Source of the DNA: Calonectria ilicicola
Taxonomy: Eukaryota; Ascomycota; Sordariomycetes; Hypocreales; Nectriaceae
NCBI GenBank assembly: GCA_020809705.1
Contig: CP085834.1
Coordinates: forward strand, 3,658,001-3,722,000
Reading direction: 5' to 3'
Length of the DNA stretch: 64,000 nt
The notes below the pieces were generated by a model, which saw only the letters and a program-made list of their open reading frames with translations, was not told the DNA's origin and did not search any database. The position numbers and the translations under genes were made by a program. Below, piece by piece: positions 1 to 10,859 of this stretch (positions within the stretch are counted from its first letter, which is position 1; the number at the start of each line of letters is the position of its first letter).

Positions 1-380
1 AGAAAATGTTGCAGTGGAGCAAGATTTTAACCAGCTTTTAAATTACGTGGACTCATAGCTTCGAGGGACATTTCAGGATCATAGGCACAGTAATATTGGA
101 ACCGAACTGTTCAAAGCATTTATTTTACTTTGATGGAACCAACAAATCAAATAACACGAGACATATTGGATGTTACAAATACAGTATGTGGGTTTGAAAA
201 ATTCCGCTGACTAGAGTCTTTCAGCCCCACTGTTACTGACCATATCTGTCAGCCGCACGAAATAATGGCTAGCAAGCTGCAGCCTTGGTATCAAGTCATA
301 GAAATTATTAACAACAAAGAAATATTGTCCAAAATGTAAAAAATAAGGATAACCAGATGTAATCATCTGGGGCTGGAATC
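1..380. other. Intergenic, no gene seen
   Basis: AT-rich sequence ahead of the Asp tRNA gene. The only open frame (211-411, minus) runs into the tRNA gene and has no recognisable protein features. I see no gene here. Confidence 0.6.
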
Positions 381-466
381 TCTCCCGCCGGGAATTGAAC
401 CCGGGTCTCAAGCGCGCTCATTAGCTGAATGACAAGCTTGCATACTGACCACTATACTACGGAAGA
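381..466 (-). tRNA. tRNA-Asp(GTC) with an intron of about 15 nt
   Basis: Reading the minus strand from 466, a seven-pair acceptor stem (TCTTCCG with CGGGAGA) closes a cloverleaf with a standard TTCAATT T-loop. The anticodon stem pairs CAAGC with GCTTG, and its loop begins TTGTCA, giving anticodon GTC (Asp). About 15 extra bases follow the base after the anticodon, which is the canonical nuclear tRNA intron position. Removing them leaves about 71 bases, normal for tRNA-Asp. Confidence 0.9.
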
Positions 467-642
467 AGTGTGATTGTGATCAACCACTGTAGCACCGGAT
501 TTCGATGTCCGAGATAGGCTAGAACCACTATAAGTAAGTTTACGTCTCCCCGTCATTATTCATGTCCGAAGCTAAAACGTAGCCTGCACACCTGATACTA
601 TTTATACATCGTCCAGAGGAATAAAGATGCTTTCTTGAAACT

Positions 643-1305
643 CTATTCCTCTCTTTTACGTATAATTGCACGCCTATTCAGAGGGGCGGGGTATCTTCCA
701 TCGTACAGCCTTGCGACTATCTTCCCCTCGGTGTCAATCAAAAGAACATGCATCTGAAAAGCAAATAGAACAGGGATTTCAGGTGCCAAATATTCAGTGA
801 CTTTCGTTTGTGCTTCCCGCTTTGGTTCAACTCCCAGACTTTGGCCAAGCTTTGCAAACAGAGTACCATTTGGGAAAAGATTCTCCTTCGCGAAAGGCGC
901 CTCTCTCACGAACGATGTGTGATTCGTATGTTGAATTCCAGTGATGATGTACACGGGTCTCGTATGGCTTTTATTATGGGGGTTGTACTTTGCGAAATGC
1001 TTTACATCCACTGTATCCAGGATGGCGTGTAGGGAACCCGCGCTAATATCATGAGAAAAATACTGAACAGTATGATTACCCACATGCATCTTAAAATTCC
1101 GATCGTCGGATTTAGGAGGGTAGATATACTCCTGCTTGGTACAAGTGATAATCGGAGGCAATGGAATTTGCGGGTAGTTCTCGGCATGTCCAAGAGGATG
1201 CTCAAGACTGTCGGGAAATTTGAGTATTGTTCCAACACGAAGCTGAGATTTGACCTCGGAGCTGAACCTCTCCGAGAATATCGGAAACCAACAAATTTCG
1301 TTCAT
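643..1305 (-). CDS. Gasdermin-like pore-forming protein (RCD-1/HET-Q1 type), putative
   Basis: A single open frame of 220 residues from ATG at 1305. It has no signal peptide or obvious transmembrane helix. The order of segments resembles the gasdermin N-terminal fold: a short N-terminal beta/amphipathic piece; a LRVGTIL-type strand followed by an acidic, proline-containing loop near residues 22-35; a conserved-looking PVYIITGI strand near 118-125; and a late hydrophobic strand pair (VLFAFQMHVLLID, near 180-192). Fungal members such as RCD-1 and HET-Q1 are similarly short, lack the long inhibitory C-terminal domain of mammalian gasdermins, and kill cells after incompatible fusion or protease cleavage. 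The family call rests on my reading of the pattern, not on an alignment. No partner protease gene is visible on the right; the left flank leaves the window. Confidence 0.45.
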   Translation of the reverse strand: MNEICWFPIFSERFSSEVKSQLRVGTILKFPDSLEHPLGHAENYPQIPLPPIITCTKQEYIYPPKSDDRNFKMHVGNHTVQYFSHDISAGSLHAILDTVDVKHFAKYNPHNKSHTRPVYIITGIQHTNHTSFVREAPFAKENLFPNGTLFAKLGQSLGVEPKREAQTKVTEYLAPEIPVLFAFQMHVLLIDTEGKIVARLYDGRYPAPLNRRAIIRKREE

Positions 1306-1863
1306 TTTTAGATATCGGATACCAGTGAGATGGGTGTAACGATCTGGTCAATTTTCCAACTAGGTGAACCAATCAGAGCGAAGGGTTTGATGTTGGCAGG
1401 ATGGTCAGGCGTGTTATGGTGTATAGAACAGCAGATGATGTTAGGTAATGGTTAATTGTAATTAAGGTAACTAAATTATATTGAAAGCTGGTTAGTATCA
1501 GCCATTAGGGCGGATTCTAACCTCTCTATATACTTTTGCCATAAAGGTGCTTGTATAGTTGGTTCTATCCACAGCGTTGGTGATTGTAGTGATGATCACA
1601 GAGTGATCACCAACATTCACAGGTGATCGCGTACTAGTGCTTCCTGATTGGTTGATGTGGGGCTATAGGGTAGGCGAGTGTTTGTTCTGCTGTCATAGAC
1701 CGCCTAGGCGTGTCATGGGTCATAACAATGGGTTCGTTGGGAAATGGAAAAAAAGAAGGATCCAAGTGTGTCAAGTCAAGTCTTGGAAAAGTTGAAAATT
1801 AGACATTATGAGTACGCGTCAATTTATTCTCCTTATATCTATTTTTTGGCTGTCTATGGAGCA
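1306..1863. other. Intergenic, upstream of the gasdermin-like gene
   Basis: Presumed promoter of the gasdermin-like gene. It contains short GATCAC/GTGATC inverted motifs around 1590-1630, but I see no gene or clear regulatory site. Confidence 0.4.
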
Positions 1864-2271
1864 CTATACTTTTCTCCAAGGCGCCGAATAGCAACAAATC
1901 CAGTGATTCATTGATGAGATGTTTGTTCTTTTCATTGTTGACATGTTAACAAATGCTAAAGATCCGAGCTCACCCCCGGGCACAAAAAAGCTTTGAACAA
2001 TCCTTTGTGTACAATAAAGGATTTTCTTTGAACCACAATCTGAGACTCGGATCTCATACATGATGGGAATCACGACGCAGCTGGTCTCTGCGTCAACAAA
2101 TTTTATGCTTAAGTCACTGTATATGGTGATCTTGGGCCAAGTCATAAAAATGACGGTCACGATTTCTTCGGCAATTTCCATTTTCAAATATTGATGCCAC
2201 GTCGACCGGTTGTTGAATTGAGTTAACGACCTTTGATAGCCACACTCATAGTGCAGCTCGCCATGACCCAT
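1864..2271 (-). CDS. Hypothetical protein, unrecognised
   Basis: Open frame of 135 residues on the minus strand, starting at ATG 2271. It has no signal peptide, membrane helix or motif I recognise. A stretch of alternating hydrophobic and polar residues (about 45-110) suggests beta strands. Upstream sequence on the same strand (2272-2370) stays open in other frames, so this could be the last exon of a longer gene. It reads in the same direction as the gasdermin-like gene, 558 bases away. It may also be a chance open frame. Confidence 0.25.
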   Translation of the reverse strand: MGHGELHYECGYQRSLTQFNNRSTWHQYLKMEIAEEIVTVIFMTWPKITIYSDLSIKFVDAETSCVVIPIMYEIRVSDCGSKKILYCTQRIVQSFFVPGGELGSLAFVNMSTMKRTNISSMNHWICCYSAPWRKV

Positions 2272-3403
2272 CCGGACAAATTTGTTTCTACGTCATCGAT
2301 GTTGGAGAACATGGTCTGTGATGGGCTCTGCTGCTTGAGTCAGCAGTTCCAAGTGCACATGGTTCACTGTTCTAGAAATATCAGGACAAAGAACAAAAAC
2401 GCAAGACAATCAAATGTCAGATAATCAAAAGCAAAGTAAATGAAAACATGTCGCTAAACGCATCGATTGGTCAATGATAAAACAGCAGCCATTGTAACAA
2501 TTTAGAGGTTTGCATACGCAATGGACGGAGTCAAACTCGGGTTCCTAACCGCTTCGGGCATTTTGTAACCGACGAGAAGACTATTAGCAGCTAACCCCTC
2601 CTGGGTTTTCGTAGGCGACGGCTAAGGCCTTCCACCTAAACTGTTTTCAGTTTTTCTCCACGATAACCTAATTCTTCCCCGCATGTCCCTAATCAAATCA
2701 GATTTCGATCCAAGAGATGTGCACGGTCTTGTAATGCCTGATGACGCTAATCGCACTAGTTACTGACCCCACAATCCATTGATCAGGAGGACTGCTTTTG
2801 ATATTCGAGTCAATTTTTTCATCAACATGTGGTTCTCTAGTCTCTTAAAAATACATTAGCCACCATGCATATTTCTTCACAAAATTTACCCGGTGTAATG
2901 AAAAATGAACCAATCTTATCCGTGATATCCATTTAGATCTTATCGCTAATGTTATTATCCATATCCACGCATGCACGCAGAAGAGTGCTACCCTGTAGTA
3001 AAGAGAAAATTATGCAACTTCACATGTCAATGTCTCGAACAGGTAATAATCGCGCACTAATGGTTTTTGCAGCATGTTTTTTTTATCTTAATTGAGATAA
3101 GGAACCAATAATATGATTCAGATAACCTTCCGTGATATCCCGTGTATGTGTTGCGAATCTGTCATGCCCTGGCTTATTTGACGTTTATTTCAAGCCGAAC
3201 ATGGCACAGTTTCTTTTTGCAGAGAAGATTCATCCATAATGGAAAACCACAAAGCTCGTGCTGTTCTTAGATATGTTTCTATATAAGTCTACAAATAGTA
3301 TCAATTTTCTTGTTGAAACAATTAGGGTAGTCTTCATTCCAGTTATATATAAATCTGTACGCTGCAACTGAACTGCATCACATTCGAATCTACATATTTA
3401 ACC
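2272..3403. other. Intergenic; promoter of the dioxygenase gene at the right end
   Basis: AT-rich, no gene seen. A TATA-like run (3343-3352) lies about 55 bases ahead of the ATG at 3404 and may position transcription of the dioxygenase gene. Confidence 0.5.
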
Positions 3404-4691
3404 ATGTCAACCGCCTCAATCTCGACGAAGAAGTTTAACCCTTTCGCTGGCTTCACCGATAATGAGGACGAAGCTATTGCGACAGGTATCGGATCTCGAA
3501 AGGTTGTTGTCGGTGATATCGCACCAGTGACAGAAATTCCTATCATTGACTTTGCTGGTGCTTTTTCCGACGATATTGAGGAGAGAAGAACTGTCGCGAG
3601 AGAAATATACACTGCGTGTTCTCAAATCGGCTTCTTTTACATCAAGAACCATGATGTTGACCTGGAGCTTATTGAGAAAGCTCAAAAGACTGCCTTGAAC
3701 TTTTTCCAAGATCTCACTCACGAGCAAAAGATGGAACTGAGCATGTCCAAAAACAAGGTGGAATACTATGGCTATGCACCAAAGGCCATTCAAATGCCAG
3801 ACGGAGCAATCAAAAGGCGTATGGCTACCTCCAATGAAACACTCATCAATTTTCACCACTAATTTCACACAGGCATGTATGAAACTATTCATTTCGGTTA
3901 CGATTCTGAACTTGATCCGGGGGCAACAGAGAAATGGGATTCTAGTTACAACTTCTGGCCCTCCGATGACGTTCTGCCTGAATTTCGCCAAATTTTTGGC
4001 AGCTACTACAAAGCGGTCATGCTTCTTTCGCGAAAGTTGCTACAGATGTTTGCACTTAGCCTTGGCTTGGATGAGAGTTATTTCGGTCAATTCTCAAAGC
4101 ATCCGGGTGTCAAACTTGCTCTGAACTACTACGAAGCTACAGCTCCCAAAAACCCAGAGGGTTCAGGCATCTTTGCGCACAGCGATTTAGAGGGTAAGCT
4201 TCCTGAAACCATACCTCTTGATAGTATATTTGGCCTGCTAAAAAATTATTAGTTTTTACTATCTTGTGCCAAGATGAGGTCAAGTCATTGGAGGTTCTAT
4301 CTAGCTCGGGGGCTTGGATCCCGGCGGACCCAATACCGGGTGAGTATCCACCTCATATTTAATCGCTTTTATGAATACTCACTAGTATATCCTAGGTCAT
4401 TTTGTCATCAACGTGGGGGATACTCTAAGTATGTGGACAAATGGTATCTTCCAGTCTACAATACATCGCGCATACAACATCGAGGGGAAAACCAGACTCT
4501 CTATACCCTTCTTCTTTGGCGCCGACAATGATGCGATCATCGAAACACTTCCTACATGCATCACTGAGAGCAACCCTGCAAAATTCAATTCCATCAAGAT
4601 CGGGGCATATCAACAGGAGCGGATCCATTTGCAGTATCCGGAAGGCAAGCAGGAAGCTCCAAGCGCAAATGTTTTAAAGCAGCTTCCCTAA
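3404..4691 (+). CDS. 2-oxoglutarate/Fe(II) dioxygenase, isopenicillin-N-synthase-like family
   Basis: Four exons (3404-3818, 3873-4193, 4253-4339, 4396-4691) give 372 residues. The introns have GT..AG ends, and the first carries a CACTAAT branch site. An N-terminal DIOX_N domain (about residues 40-160, with the ITEIPIIDF-like and GFFYIKNH strands) precedes the catalytic jelly roll. The iron ligands are visible as His241-x-Asp243 (AHSDLE) and His298 (STIHRAYN). The 2-oxoglutarate contact is Arg308-x-Ser310 (KTRLSIP). Members oxidise small molecules using Fe(II), O2 and 2-oxoglutarate, and serve in secondary metabolism or in nutrient breakdown such as thymine oxidation. The substrate cannot be told from the sequence. 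The upstream TATA-like run and the full set of ligands suggest an intact, expressed gene. Confidence 0.9.
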
Positions 4692-5495
4692 TTAAATGAT
4701 ACGTGTGTGAGCAAGTGAGAAACGAACTTGGGCGATATTGATGGATTTAGGAACCAAGTAAAGCAAGATTGCAACCGTTTAAAACAGAATGCGAATATTG
4801 ACCGGTGCTCTCTCTCCTTTCTCGCTTGTTATTTCCTGAGTAGTCGCTGCTTCAAACCGAGCCGCCAAAAGAAATGTGAGGTATACATACCGTGTTTCAG
4901 CTGCGCCACTGCCAAGCATAAAATAGCCCAAATCAGCGCCACAGAAAAGGGGATTCAATAATATGGCGGTCTAGTGAACGCCCTGCGCTTAAGAATAAAC
5001 ACTAAAAGCCCGTGTGCAGCCTGTGGCGGGAGGTGGCCAGGGCGCGTGAGTCTAAGAAATAGAGCCAAATTCCTTCTTTCAGTGTCGGAGGCTGTCGGAG
5101 CAATGTTTCATTGGCCCCTGGCCCACAAAAGCTTTTTCAGCTGGGAGAGGCGTCAGCCCAATCAGCCTTGTGTGTCCCAGAACAATTAGCACAGGCTGAC
5201 GGTCGAGACCGCACGGGATCCGGAGGGCGACACTGCCAAGATTCAACAATCAATCAGCTCCTGTGGCAAGTTACATCTTTGAAATTAGTTGATTACGCTG
5301 AAAAGCCATTGGCTTGGAACACTGGCTTGGATGCAGCACAGTATAAGAACACGCCTTGTGCATTTGTAGTTTGCAAGCCGTTGCCATACCATATTCTTTT
5401 GTCAATCACCCCGTGCTACCTCGTCCTAGTGTTGACTTGCCTTGATCTGATCTGAATTAAAGCAACACCAATTGAATTCATTTATTAGATTCAAA
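4692..5495. other. Intergenic, no gene seen
   Basis: About 800 bases between two plus-strand genes. Open frames at 4728, 4974 and 5111 show no protein features. This is probably the terminator of the dioxygenase gene plus the promoter of the GPI-protein gene. Confidence 0.5.
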
Positions 5496-6142
5496 ATGGC
5501 ACGGTTTGCAATTGTCTCGCTGGCCATCTTCCTCTGCACGGCCGTCCAAGCCTCCGACCCCGTGTTTGGGGCCTACCGGTCATCAACATGCGACTCTTGT
5601 CTTGACGAGACTTACCAGAGCTGCCCAGGCGACTACAAGACCCGTTCATATGCTGCATGTCTATGCATAGGCGATGGCAGCAAAAACTTTGTGACTTGTA
5701 CGTCCTACTGCGACGAAGAAGCCGCCCTTGCCACGGCTACATTTTATACCTACTGCCTCATGTTCTTCAAGGAGATGTGCCCCTACGCAGAGCAGTTCAT
5801 CGATGCAGAGACCTTCAACCAGGAGTGCTCCAAAGAAGCCATCGCCGCTGGTGGAATCGGCGCCAATTCAGATAGTGAAGCTGAGGCGAGGTGAGTTCCT
5901 TGTACTAAACAAGTTGGCGGGAGCATCCGATTTCTAACGTTGAAACGACTAGTGCAACTGCAGAGCCAAGCGCGACAACAGGATCAGCTTCTGAGGAAGC
6001 CGGCAAGACTAGCGAGGCGAGCGAGACAAGCAAGACGAGTAAGACAAGTGAGACCGCTCAGTCCACGTCCGGCGCCACGCCTAATGTTATATCGGCCTGG
6101 GCTATTATGGCTGGCCTGGGATTGCAACTTATAAATGTATAG
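5496..6142 (+). CDS. Cysteine-rich secreted protein with predicted GPI anchor
   Basis: Two exons (5496-5890, 5953-6142) encode 194 residues. I chose the ATG at 5496 because the upstream in-frame codon at 5472 is TTG. Residues 1-18 form a signal peptide (MARFAIVSLAIF then small residues). The mature part has ten cysteines in about 105 residues, a number that suits a disulphide-stabilised surface domain. It does not fit the eight-cysteine CFEM spacing. Exon 2 encodes a Ser/Thr/Glu/Lys-rich spacer (repeats such as TSKTSKTSE) and a hydrophobic C-terminus (AWAIMAGLGLQL) behind small residues, typical of a GPI signal. Likely a plasma-membrane or cell-wall protein of unknown role. Confidence 0.8.
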
Positions 6143-6422
6143 AGAGAGTAGGATAATTAATTAAAAGCGGTTGTGCGAAATGCTGCGGAGTATCGGTCGC
6201 TTTACCAGTTCATCTGCGTTGAGCCTGAGCTACCCTCCACAAAAGCAACAACAAGTTACATCTAGATTTAAATGGCATAACAAACAAACACTAATAGAAC
6301 GGTTTGGAAGGTTCTGAGGACCACTGGTTTACACGGAATATTTTAAATGATAACTTCAACTTCTTCAACTAGTATAGGGAACCAAAGATACAGGGCTACC
6401 TGATTTTGCATCAAACAACTGA

Positions 6423-7507
6423 TCAGTAAATATCAGCAGGGCCACTCTTGAATTCCTCAGGGTGGAGTAGCTTTTGAGGATCCTCAAAATCCACCCAACC
6501 CATCATTGGGTCTGAGAGACCCCATCCCAGCAATTTCTGTGTTTTCTTGTCAAGTCCCTTCACAACGTCTGCTGGTATGGTGATGTATTGATTCTCCTCC
6601 TGTCTCATCCCTACAAAAGCAAGTCAACGCATGCTCTTGAACAGTGATTTACTTGAAATAAGGGTTCGACTTACATCCACGAGTGCAAAAGGTGCCATAA
6701 ACAAGACGCCATTCATCCTTCGTCTCGTTAGCAGAACCTCCATGGTAGCATGAAGCCAGCATAATGAAGGCGTCACCGGCCTCTATTTCAGCGTAGAAGC
6801 ATTCCTTCTCATCAGGTTGACGATCGTTGCCCCAAAGGTGGGATCCAGGGATAAATCGGGTAGCACCATTCGCCTTGGTTGTCTTGACACCAGCCACGAA
6901 GAGGCCGATTCCTGCCTCGCGGCCGTTCAGGTCGCGGTCGTCATCCCATTCAGAAATTTCCGGATGGGCTCGGTGCCAAATATAATCATCCTTGGATTTA
7001 TTAGCGGAAGTTGCCTACAGGTAACTGACTGTGGGCAAGAATGTGAAGACAAAAAATAGGCATGCAGAGATGGAATCTTACTCGATGGATTTGCTGATTC
7101 TTTGCACCAGGCCCAACTTGGAACGCGGTACAGGCGCTGACCTGGGGGTATGAGGTATGCGTTCTGCGATCTTCACCCCACCAGAATGAATTCTTGGTGC
7201 AAAGAAAATGGTTGCAGATGGCTTGGTAGAGTGGGTTCATGAGCATCTTGCTGGTGAAAGTGGGAGACAACGCGTTTAGCCCTGGGGCTCGTCGGGTCTC
7301 CCCCGGGAAAAAGGCGCCGTCCCATGGCTTATCCCTCTCTAGGCGAGGAAGGATTTCCTTGTAAGCCTGCTCAAGAACCTCTGGGCTAGCAAATTTCTTC
7401 AGAATCACACCCCCATCCCTCTTGAGAAGATAGAGAATGTCATCCAGAGGCGCGTCAATGCCGACTCTCTGAGGGCCTTGGGGATACTTGTCAACGAGAC
7501 CAGGCAT
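6423..7507 (-). CDS. Phytanoyl-CoA dioxygenase (PhyH) family oxygenase, FtmOx1/AusE-like
   Basis: Three exons on the minus strand (7082-7507, 6675-6990, 6423-6610) give 309 residues. The facial triad is intact: His141-x-Asp143 (QQIHRDD, formed across the first splice junction) and His225 (CYHGGS). An arginine at about 237 is placed to hold 2-oxoglutarate. The length, the RRAPGLNAL region and the TRGWMRQEENQY end resemble fungal PhyH oxygenases of secondary metabolism such as verruculogen and austinol enzymes. No polyketide, terpene or peptide synthase is nearby, so a role in detoxification or catabolism is as likely. It is transcribed away from the amine-acid permease gene at 8441 from a shared 930-base region. 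Confidence 0.9.
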
Positions 7508-8440
7508 GGTGAGGAAGATGGTATAGAGACTTTGTGTTTTAAGGGTAGTTTATAATGAATAACTTGCAAGTAAAGAGTTGTTTGGTTAATGTCAGATTGG
7601 AATGGCTAAAGGGGAGGCTTTTATAACTTGTTGGCATAGCATTAAATCGAGGCCTCTCCTGCCGAATCCAAGAGACATTTTTCTTAAAACCCAAAGAGGC
7701 AGTTAACTGAAGCTATTCCGATATTGAAAGAGGTATGAACACTATTGTTATGAAATCTTGCATTCAACGATGCACTATTCCCCACGATCGGCCCTTGTCA
7801 GTGTGTCAGATGGGCAGGATGGCGCCTTGCCTGTTTTGGTTGGAAATTACCGAAGCTATCTCGGGCGCAAGGACGCCAACCCCGCTCACAACCGACGCAA
7901 CTTTGCAGACCTTGACAGCTGAGATGATTACTTCGATAGCATTGAATTGTCATAAATTTGATTGGCTGAAACTAATCAACATCTCACATTCCACTAACCG
8001 GGATGTTGACTTTGGATGCTGCATCACCACCCTCCCCGCACAGGATCACGCGCGCTATCTCGATTCACCCATGACATTCTTTTGCTCCGAGCTCTTATCA
8101 CACCGTATTTACCATGGCCAAGGAAGCAGAAAACTGCAATGGGTTAGTGTATGCCCCGCGGGAATTCAGCCCTTGCATCTATTTCTGCCGGCCCCTCTTA
8201 TCGACCAGGTGCGAGGAAGATTCGATATCTCAATGATGATCACAGCCGGATGAGATAGCAAAATGGCAGTGACATGGAGAGAAAAGAATAGAAAGTTTGA
8301 CTATCTATTCGAGTGAGCTTTCTAATTGCCCTGTATTGTAAGAATTCTATAAGAGTGCCAAGTATCCCAGATATTGTAACAGAACCATTACATGTACCAA
8401 CCTCTTTCTTCATCACTTTCCCAAATATCCATTAAAAATC
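7508..8440. other. Divergent promoter region, PhyH oxygenase / permease
   Basis: No convincing gene. An open frame of 172 codons (7735-8253, plus) ends 190 bases before the permease start and has no recognisable features. The stretch most likely holds both promoters. Confidence 0.5.
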
Positions 8441-10212
8441 ATGGATTCGAGCGTAAACGCAAACCCTGAAGGACAAAAGGCCACCGATGCCGATGTCCAA
8501 TTGGGGAATATGGGCTACAAAGCAGAACTGCCTCGCCATCTGGGACTCGTCAGCATATTTGGATTGTGAAGACTCTCTCAGGCTATGCCTTGTAGCAATT
8601 TCTAACCGTAGCGCTTCATAGGTCCTTCGCTATTATAGCTGCCCCCTTCGGTATTAGTACCACTATGGCACTTCCACTCATAAACGGTGGATGCGTTACA
8701 ATCATATGGGGCTGGGTGCTTATGACAATCATCTCGTTATGCATCGCAGCCTCTCTAGCAGAAATATGCGCCTGTTATCCAACAGCTGGAGGCATATATT
8801 ACTGGTCTTCTATCTTGTTGAAGGAGAGATATGCCCCCATTGTTTCATGGATCACGGGTTGGCTCCTCCTCGCCGGGAATTGGATGTCTACTTGTGCAAT
8901 CACATTTGGAGGTGCACAGCTAATCCTGTCTGGAATATCGCTGTTTGACTCCACATATGTTCCTAATGCATGGCAAACTGTCTTAACATTCTGGGGCGTG
9001 ATGATCATTTGCTTGCTCATGAACCTCTATGGTGCAAAGCATCTCGAATTTGTCAATACTCTGTGTATTTACTGGACTTTGGCGACTTGTTTGGTCATCA
9101 TGGTCACCTTACTGGCGATGGGAAAGGACAAGCGATCTGCAGCATTCGTCTTTGGAAACTTTGACACTTCTCGCAGTGGTTGGTGAGTTTTTGTGATACG
9201 CCTAGTGATGAATACTGTTCTTACAAAAGTCCGTAGGTCTCCAGGCTGGTCCTTTGGAATCGGTCTTTTACAAGCGACCTACACTCTAACAGGTTACGGC
9301 ATGATTGCCGCAATGTGTGAGGAGGTTCAGAATCCACACAAAGAAGTCCCCAAGGCCATTGTTTTGTCCGTGGTAGCCGCCGGTGTTACTGGTCTGGCCT
9401 TTTTAATACCCATTCTTTTTGTTCTTCCTGACGTCGACTATCTTTTGAACGAGACCAATGGAATGCCAATCGGTTTCATCTTTATGCGAGCAACTGGATC
9501 GCCTGCTGCGGGCCTTGGACTTTTGATCTCCATCATCGGTGTCATGCTTTTTGCTGGAATTGCTGCCTTGACTACTTCCTCTCGCTGCGTCTATGCGTTT
9601 GCTCGAGATGGTGCAATCCCAGGCTCACGGATCTGGCGCGGAGTAAGTGGTGATTTTCAGATTCCAGTTGCGGCTCTTTTACTCAGCACCGTAGTAATTT
9701 GCTTGTTTGGGTTGATTTACTTTGCATCGGCCGCTGCTTTCAATGCCTTCACCGGGGCAACATGCATTTGTTTGTCAGCATCTTTTGTATCCCCAATCCT
9801 AGTATCGCTGATAGGACGACGGCGTATGGTGCAGCATTCACCTTACTCTCTTGGGAGGCTTGGTTTCTTTATCAATCTGGTCTCTGTGTGCTGGGTTGCG
9901 GTTGCTTTTGTGCTCTTCTCAATGCCATCCCAGCTCCCCACAACAAAAACGGGCATGAACTACACTAGTGTTGTGTTTGTGGGGTTTTCTGTGGTCAGTC
10001 TGGGGTGGTACATGGTGAGAGGGCGCAAGGCATTCACAGGTCCACCTATCAGGGATTTGCTTCACGTCATCGATGGCACTGAACCCAGTGCTACAGAGGA
10101 TACAGCCAATTTTGATTTGATTGCAAATACTAAGTGAGTACATATGCGGTGCCTGGTCCCTCTTTTGTACTAACCAGAGTTTGAATTCAGAGGAGACAAG
10201 CATGTGGTGTAA
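8441..10212 (+). CDS. APC-family amino acid/choline/GABA permease
   Basis: Four exons (8441-8565, 8622-9182, 9237-10133, 10191-10212) total exactly 535 codons, giving 534 residues. About 12 hydrophobic segments follow a 35-residue polar N-terminus. The FAIIAAPFGIST segment, the AEICACYPTAGGIYYW loop and the GYGMIAAMCEEVQNP segment are typical of the fungal group that includes Hnm1 choline and GABA permeases. It should bring an amine or amino acid across the plasma membrane with protons. It lies at the left edge of a block with amine oxidases and a RidA protein, and a second permease of the same family (27697) lies at the right edge. The exact substrate cannot be read from the sequence. Confidence 0.92.
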
Positions 10213-10859
10213 GGGATTTGACAAATATTCGTGGTTGTAAGTTTGGCATAAAGTCAACGCAGTGGCTGAACTGGGGGGGAAATCACAGTCTATTCTTGCG
10301 GAAGGAATTATTAAGCATGTAAAGATCAGTACGTGTGCGGCTTGTGAAATATCTCCGACTAAAGTGGGATGTCGGTCCACTGAGTAGAAAAGGATATCTG
10401 CCCGATAGCGAGCGAGACATAGGAAAGCATTATGTGTGTGACGTGGAAAAGATGGATTCAGACTTGGACATGCACCCATGTGTGCCACACCGAAATCAAG
10501 ACATCTGACATCAGAGAATCGATGCTGCAGCCTATACTCCACTAACCAAGCGCCAACCCAATAGGGTCCCAGCCGTTTTTGCCGTTAGATAAGGGCATGA
10601 GACAATAAAACAAAGCGGGGAAACCCTCCACGATGAGACGCCCCAGTCCCACCGCAGCTAGACCTGTCAGAGGGAGGGAGAACACGATGGCGGGGGACAA
10701 GGTTACCTTGACCTCCTAATCTCATTGAACCCTGGGTATTTATTAACCCCGGAACCTGCAGCCCCTGTCATGTCAGCGACCGCTCACTGACTCTATCTTG
10801 CCCCCAACCTACTACACGAACGGACTGACCAATAGTCAAGACGTAATTCGAACATTGAT
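10213..10859. other. Intergenic, promoter of the Zn2Cys6 gene
   Basis: About 650 bases between two plus-strand genes. The long minus-strand open frame 9919-10542 overlaps the permease antisense and has no features. No gene seen. Confidence 0.5.

Noticed and set aside
643..3403. Protease partner for the gasdermin-like gene
   Set aside because: No catalytic triad or caspase/subtilisin motif is visible in any frame of this stretch. The left flank is outside the window.
5496..5890. CFEM domain in the GPI-anchored protein
   Set aside because: It has ten cysteines with spacing that does not fit the eight-cysteine CFEM pattern.
3404..7507. A secondary-metabolite cluster built around the two 2-oxoglutarate oxygenases
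   Set aside because: No polyketide, peptide or terpene synthase, prenyltransferase or P450 is present nearby, so the two oxygenases alone do not support it.
7735..8253. 172-codon plus-strand open frame ahead of the permease gene
   Set aside because: No domain, signal or membrane pattern. It lies wholly within the divergent promoter region and ends shortly before the real start.
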